A DNA stretch of 19,397 nt from an uncultured Prevotella sp. (GTDB lineage Bacteria; Bacteroidota; Bacteroidia; Bacteroidales; Bacteroidaceae). The notes beneath the pieces were generated by a model that saw only the letters and a list, made by a program, of their open reading frames with translations, was not told where the DNA came from and ran no database searches. Both the position numbers and the translations under genes were made by a program. Location of the stretch: assembly GCA_947095945.1 (NCBI GenBank), contig CAMUQM010000014.1, positions 1 through 19,397 of the forward strand. The letters are read 5' to 3'. Shown here piece after piece: positions 15,594 to 19,397 of this stretch (the first letter of the stretch is position 1; the number at the start of each line of letters is the position of its first letter).

Positions 15594-16131
15594 TGAGTCT
15601 TTATATTTGTTAAGAGTATATGGAGTTAGAGGAGTTAAAATTAATCCTACTCGCAAAAATGTTTTGGGTAACAAATTCCTGAATATGATTGTTGGCGGAG
15701 TTAATATATTTGTGACCAATCCTTTGCCTATTAATACTAAAATAGTAAATAGATTGGTAGAGCATTATACGTCAGAAGACTCTGTAGAAGTTCCTGCTGA
15801 AGAACTTTTGGAAGTTCTGAAAGATGTTGGAGATATTGATAACACAGATTTTGATAGTTCCAAATTTTCATATTGCATTTCAGCCCTGAGAGAAAAAAGA
15901 CCAACTGTGAAATGTCGACTAATTGTTCGTATAGATAGAAATATCAGTAGAGGAACGGGAACTTTGCTTTCTCCTACTGATAGGAAATTAGGTGACAAAT
16001 TCAATAACGATATTGTTCTTACGCTATATAGAGTATTGGGCAATGTAGAAAAGGGATGGTATGGACACCCACTTTGGATTCCGAATATCAAGTTTCCCGA
16101 TAATACATGTTTCTACAATACTACCGATTAG
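15586..16131 (+). CDS. Hypothetical protein upstream of the EVE-HNH nuclease
   Basis: I do not recognise this ORF of up to 181 aa. No signal peptide or convincing membrane helix is seen. Features include GVRGVKINPTRKN near the N-terminus, an acidic middle part (PAEELLEVLKDVGDIDNTD), CRLIVRIDRNISRGTGTLLS and a C-terminus with WYGHPLWIPNIKFPDNTC. The start is unsure: ATG 15586 overlaps the Crp gene by 8 bp, but a TATATTTG element at 15602-15609 would favour a later start, such as ATG 15685. The lack of a clean N-terminus also fits a 3' fragment of a larger gene joined next to the regulator gene. It lies 42 bp before the nuclease gene on the same strand and may be its partner. Confidence 0.6.
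   Translation: MINESLYLLRVYGVRGVKINPTRKNVLGNKFLNMIVGGVNIFVTNPLPINTKIVNRLVEHYTSEDSVEVPAEELLEVLKDVGDIDNTDFDSSKFSYCISALREKRPTVKCRLIVRIDRNISRGTGTLLSPTDRKLGDKFNNDIVLTLYRVLGNVEKGWYGHPLWIPNIKFPDNTCFYNTTD
15602..15609 (+). promoter_or_regulatory. Possible -7 element within the unknown ORF
   Basis: TATATTTG matches TAnnTTTG and lies just after the Crp/Fnr stop. It could drive the unknown ORF and the nuclease. Such octamers are not rare in AT-rich DNA, so this is tentative. Confidence 0.35.
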
Positions 16132-16173
16132 TGGAATATAACTATTAGACCGTTCTTCTTCACGCAAATATTT

Positions 16174-17598
16174 ATGAATAAACACCAACGCTCTTGGTTA
16201 GCTTTTGCTAATAGTAAAGTTTGCAGACATGCAAACGCAATACACGATAAAGGCTTTATCAACTGGGGAATGAAAGATAACTTTCATTTCTCAGTTGGAG
16301 ACATCATTTATTTGTTTGTTTCAAATGAAAGACGTGTCATGTTTCAAATGGAAGTCATCGCCGAGAATTGTCCTCGCGAGGATCAATATTACTGGGTTAT
16401 TGATGCTCCCAATGATAGAACATATAAGCTACTTTTGCGAAAGGAATACAACGGAGAAGAACTGAATGAAAGTGTCCTTGAAAAGAATGGTTTCAAAGGT
16501 GGAGGTAGCATACAAAACCCTACATATAAAAACGAAAGGCTACTTTCTTATATTGAGTCAGTCTTTGACAAAGTTGAGTTTGCATTGATAGGATTGCCCA
16601 CATTGGCTAATCGCCCTATTCTCTACGTTGACCTATTCTCTGGTAGATATGTTTCTACAAGAATAGGACACGAGGTATTCAATTTGGATAAGAATCCTGT
16701 TGATGGCAGATATTATGGCTATTGCCCTGCATACGGTAATGTTTCAATTTCAGAACTTGGGGCAAGACCTTCAGAGGAATCAATTTCTGGTGTTATCGTT
16801 GTTTATACGAAGAAAATGATAGGTTCATCAGACAGAGAGCTTATTGCTTTCTGCGACAATGCTACCATTCATAGGAAAGGCATCTATGATGATAATCTCC
16901 AAAGGACTATTGAAGAGAACGGAGAAAAGTCCGTTTGTAGCTATGCAATAGAAGCGGACACGCTTTTCAATCTTTCAGGGCTTGATGAAAAGTTTGTTAT
17001 TCACGTTGCTGATTATAGCACTTGGATGTTCCGACAGCAACGTTTTTACAAAGGTACATATCCAAAACTGGACGACAAGATAATATCTTATATCGAAGCC
17101 TACCTTAAGAAAGAGGAGTCTGAAGATGATTTGAGCTATCAAGAGGCTATTCAGGATATTACGCTTGACGACGAGGATAATTTCAAGGACACCTCCAAGG
17201 ATAAGCCAGACTTCTTGAATGGGAACAACAGCAAGATGGTCAAGAAAAATCCGAAGATTGCCAAGCAGGCACTGGTACATGCCAAGTATCGCTGTGTTGC
17301 CAACCCGAAACACATTACGTTCAATACGGCAAAGGGAAAACCTTACATGGAGGGGCATCACTTGATACCTTGCACGCAATCAAACGCCACTCTATTTTGG
17401 CAAACGAGAAATAGAAACATTGACTGTGAAAATAACATTGTCTGTCTATGCCCAACGTGCCACAGACGTATTCATTATGGCTCTATTCAAGAAAAGAAGA
17501 GTTTAATCAAGACGTTGTATGATTCTCAGATAGGCAACCTTAAAAAGGTGGGATTAGATATTTCCTTAGACGAGTTATTGAAATTGTATTCCATTTAG
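16174..17598 (+). CDS. EVE-like/HNH endonuclease, probable modification-dependent restriction enzyme
   Basis: This 474-aa protein appears to have three parts. Residues of about 7-130 resemble an EVE/PUA-like modified-base reader: FINWG, VGDIIYLFVS, RVMFQMEVIAE and later KNGFKGGGSIQNP. A middle part (about 135-320) is not recognised; it includes DRELIAFCDNATIHRKG and RQQRFYKGTYP. An acidic linker leads to a C-terminal HNH nuclease: cysteine 374 and histidine 380, YMEGHHLIPC (391-400) with catalytic histidines 395/396, asparagine in ENNIVCLCPTCHRRIH and the zinc pair C426/C429. EVE-HNH fusions are known as type IV-like nucleases that cut 5-methyl- or 5-hydroxymethylcytosine DNA. No methyltransferase is adjacent, which fits that class. 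HNH is certain, EVE is likely, the substrate is inferred. Confidence 0.85.
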   Translation: MNKHQRSWLAFANSKVCRHANAIHDKGFINWGMKDNFHFSVGDIIYLFVSNERRVMFQMEVIAENCPREDQYYWVIDAPNDRTYKLLLRKEYNGEELNESVLEKNGFKGGGSIQNPTYKNERLLSYIESVFDKVEFALIGLPTLANRPILYVDLFSGRYVSTRIGHEVFNLDKNPVDGRYYGYCPAYGNVSISELGARPSEESISGVIVVYTKKMIGSSDRELIAFCDNATIHRKGIYDDNLQRTIEENGEKSVCSYAIEADTLFNLSGLDEKFVIHVADYSTWMFRQQRFYKGTYPKLDDKIISYIEAYLKKEESEDDLSYQEAIQDITLDDEDNFKDTSKDKPDFLNGNNSKMVKKNPKIAKQALVHAKYRCVANPKHITFNTAKGKPYMEGHHLIPCTQSNATLFWQTRNRNIDCENNIVCLCPTCHRRIHYGSIQEKKSLIKTLYDSQIGNLKKVGLDISLDELLKLYSI

Positions 17599-17679
17599 GA
17601 AGTTCCTCCGTGGGGCGGACTTTTGTGAATCGAACTTATAATCTCGACCTTTTGGCTTAAATCCCTAACTCATACTTAC

Positions 17680-17733
17680 AAGCAAGTCTTGGATTCGCCA
17701 TTGGGCTGCACCAAGGCTTGCTTTCTTTTTTAT
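17680..17733 (+). terminator. Strong intrinsic terminator after the nuclease gene
   Basis: AAGCAAGTCTTGG (17680-17692) pairs with CCAAGGCTTGCTT (17711-17723), 13 pairs with one G-U, around an 18-nt loop. It is followed by TCTTTTTTAT. It lies 81 nt after the nuclease stop and ends plus-strand transcription before the transposase remnant. The 17599-17679 stretch before it shows nothing recognisable. Confidence 0.8.
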
Positions 17734-17779
17734 CGGTTGTCGCTTTGCTATGGCGGACACCCTGTCGCCCAGTGGTTGG

Positions 17780-18585
17780 CTACCACATGTCTAATAGAAG
17801 TTCAGCAGTCTGTCCACATACTTCATTCCATTTTTCCAATGCTTCAGCCATTACAAGGATTTTGCTCATCTCTTTGTCATTATCGCAGATATGTAGCCAT
17901 AAGGTGTTGGGACATCATCCCAGGTGTTTCCCCTAAAACAGGAAGATTGTGTTCAATGCAGGCAAGAACTCGCTTCCATAACGTGAGCGCCATGAGGTCG
18001 ACCTCCTTATCCGAAAAGTGTTCGCCCATGGTTTGGTATTCTGTGAACCTCTTTTCCAAAGCCATGACGGTATTTATAAGGTAACATAGCGTTGCGTTGG
18101 CTATCTGACCATTGAAGTCGCAACCCATGTATGAGCCGAGTCCGAGGTGTTCTTTTGTTTCCTTATTGACCACCTCAATGTTCCATCGTATCTGGTATAA
18201 CTCGAAAGCACGCACAAAGTTCATCAATAGATTCGTACTAAGCATGATATTCCAAGTCTGTCGACGCCCATATTTAATCAGGTATATCCTGACTGGTATA
18301 TTCCCCAGACATCCCCTCAACTCAATGTACTGACACTTGTACTTCCAGCAGTATTTGGTACGTCTTGTATACATTGCTACGAGCTCAGTGACATTGTGTC
18401 GCTTGTTTTCCACAAAGTACTTTGTCTTTGTGAGAAGATGGTAGAAGTTTTTCTTATATATGGAGTGTATCGTTTCACCATTAATGCGGGAAAGACAAAG
18501 ATAAAAAAGCTCTTCCAAAATTTGGAGTGATGTTATGATGTCCTTTATACCACTTGTTAGTAAAGAAAGTTTGTAAATAGTTCAT
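17780..18585 (-). pseudogene. Decayed IS4-family transposase, internally deleted and frameshifted
   Basis: Three reading frames of one transposase can be joined. An N-terminal piece starts at ATG 18585 (MNYLQTFFTNKWYKGHH...) and stops after 34 codons at 18481. The main piece, up to the TAA at 17880, contains the IS4 signature Y(2)R(3)E(6)K exactly, as YQIRWNIEVVNKETK, carrying the catalytic glutamate. A third frame continues the coding sense (NDKEMSKILVMAEALEKW) to the TAG at 17780. The whole span is only about 268 codons, against 400 or more for intact relatives. The region that should hold the first two catalytic aspartates is missing, so it cannot be active. Terminal inverted repeats were not identified. 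The fragment joining is inference. Confidence 0.8.
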
Positions 18586-18786
18586 TATAAGCGTTTTGTA
18601 GTGTGTATAACCCATGTGGTACAACAACAACTTTCGTAACCATTAAATTAGTACTTTGTATTCTTTTATATCAGTAAACAAAGGGGATATAAAAGTACAT
18701 AACTTATAAAAGTTATTGATAATCAGACATTAAACATTATCACTCCAAAATCCTGAAGACCCCTTTTCTACTAAATCTCCCCTATC
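18586..18786. other. Gene-free stretch with an inverted repeat
   Basis: There is no gene in these 201 bases between the transposase remnant and the plug-domain gene. TTTTATATC (18664-18672) and GATATAAAA (18686-18694) form a perfect 9-bp inverted repeat with a 13-nt loop, and AACTT/AAAGTT nearby forms a weaker one. They lie downstream of the minus-strand plug gene and upstream of the transposase start, so they could belong to the IS end or to a terminator. Confidence 0.45.
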
Positions 18787-19397
18787 CTATTTCCCTAACT
18801 CTCCCACATAGTGAATAATTCTTCCCTCACTTGTCACACCTTCAACTATGATGCGATAGTCTGAACGATATTCTGCAGGTAAAAGTAGACGGAAAGATTT
18901 TCCACGTAATGAAGGCAACCATACTGGCGTACGTGAGTTTGGAGTATAACTTTGTGGGATTTGATAGCCCAATGTCGTAAATGACTTTGTATTTGTCGGC
19001 GGAACAGAAGCTGCTTTGAAATCTCCTTTCTTTGTTGTTATAGAAATAACACCCATACCACCAATAGCTCCCCAAATAACTGTTGAACCACTCTTAAAGA
19101 CATCCACCCTCTCAACATCAGACATTTGGATATTGTCTAAGTCGTAATCGTCATTGACAAATATACCATCTATCGCAATGGCAGCAGGTCTTTTTCCACC
19201 CACAGCTGTACCGCCTCTCACATAACATTTTCCCAATTCAACCGTAACACTTGGTACTCTTCGTAACAACTCATGTAGACAAGTTGCTCCAATACTTTCT
19301 ATATCACGCAATCCAAAGGAGAAATCAGCTGTTCGTGCGTATGCATCAGAACGAGAAGAATAAGTCGGTTGATGACTAAATACATTCACTTCTTCCA
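18787..19397 (-). CDS. TonB-dependent-receptor plug-domain protein, C-terminal part
   Basis: The frame is open to the right edge of the window, so this is the last 203 or so codons of a longer gene; the GTG at 19389 is not taken as the start. The visible part has a plug-like fold: LHELLRRVPSVTV, CYVRGGTAVGGKRPAAIAIDGIFV, DVERVDVFKSGST and GVISITTKKGD. After this only about 75 residues follow, with no room for a 22-strand barrel. Bacteroidota have large periplasmic or surface proteins that end in a plug domain without a barrel, often with macroglobulin-like repeats before it, and this C-terminus resembles them. Ligand and role are unknown. It is transcribed towards the transposase remnant. Confidence 0.75.
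   Translation of the reverse strand, partial: EEVNVFSHQPTYSSRSDAYARTADFSFGLRDIESIGATCLHELLRRVPSVTVELGKCYVRGGTAVGGKRPAAIAIDGIFVNDDYDLDNIQMSDVERVDVFKSGSTVIWGAIGGMGVISITTKKGDFKAASVPPTNTKSFTTLGYQIPQSYTPNSRTPVWLPSLRGKSFRLLLPAEYRSDYRIIVEGVTSEGRIIHYVGELGK

Noticed and set aside
17606..17645. tRNA-like T-loop (GTTCGATTC on the minus strand) next to an acceptor-like GC stretch
   Set aside because: The five bases on each side of the loop do not pair and no anticodon or D arm can be built, so no tRNA gene or attachment site is supported.
17689..18084. 131-codon plus-strand ORF opposite the transposase remnant
   Set aside because: It is the antisense shadow of the transposase frames, which carry the recognised IS4 signature.

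Overview
The window looks like a chromosomal segment of a Prevotella-like member of the Bacteroidota. The DNA is AT-rich. Several genes are preceded by the Bacteroidota -7 promoter element TAnnTTTG. The gene content is typical of the group: a lipoprotein-type Omp85 protein (TamL), a DUF4494 protein, a TonB-plug-type protein, short lipoproteins and a Bacteroidota-style Crp/Fnr regulator. The genus is inferred from overall protein resemblance, not from a search.

Layout. 1-360 is non-coding and holds three successive stem-loops. tamL (minus) and a SpoU/TrmH RNA methyltransferase (plus) diverge from about 2700, and hisC follows the methyltransferase. hisC converges on a minus-strand pair, a DUF4494 gene followed by a YggS-type PLP-binding protein. 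The gap between them carries a long hairpin and an array of small palindromes with an exact 22-nt period. A class-I aminotransferase diverges from the DUF4494 gene. It is followed by a 280-bp element bounded by inverted arms of 7-nt repeats. Then come a LolC/FtsX-type permease and two unrecognised membrane-anchored or lipoprotein genes that overlap out of frame. The next convergent gap (10081-10481) has two hairpins with complementary loops and a second 22-nt-period palindrome array. Minus-strand genes follow: a Y-family (UvrX/UmuC-like) polymerase with its YolD-like partner in a 4-bp overlap, and a small lipoprotein. On the plus strand lie lepA and a Crp/Fnr regulator.

From about 15.6 kb the window becomes accessory in character: an unrecognised 181-aa ORF, an EVE-like/HNH nuclease that looks like a modification-dependent restriction enzyme, a strong terminator, and a decayed IS4-family transposase with two frame changes and no room for the first two catalytic aspartates. 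The right edge holds the C-terminus of a TonB-plug-domain protein.

Most of the left 15 kb is housekeeping: envelope biogenesis, RNA modification, amino-acid metabolism, translation and lipoprotein trafficking. The Y-polymerase cassette adds damage-tolerant synthesis. The most unusual signals are non-coding: twin three-unit palindrome arrays in two convergent intergenic regions, the heptamer inverted-repeat element ending 3 nt before a start codon, and a pair of hairpins that could kiss. The best candidate for an unexplored protein system is the unknown ORF plus the EVE-HNH nuclease.
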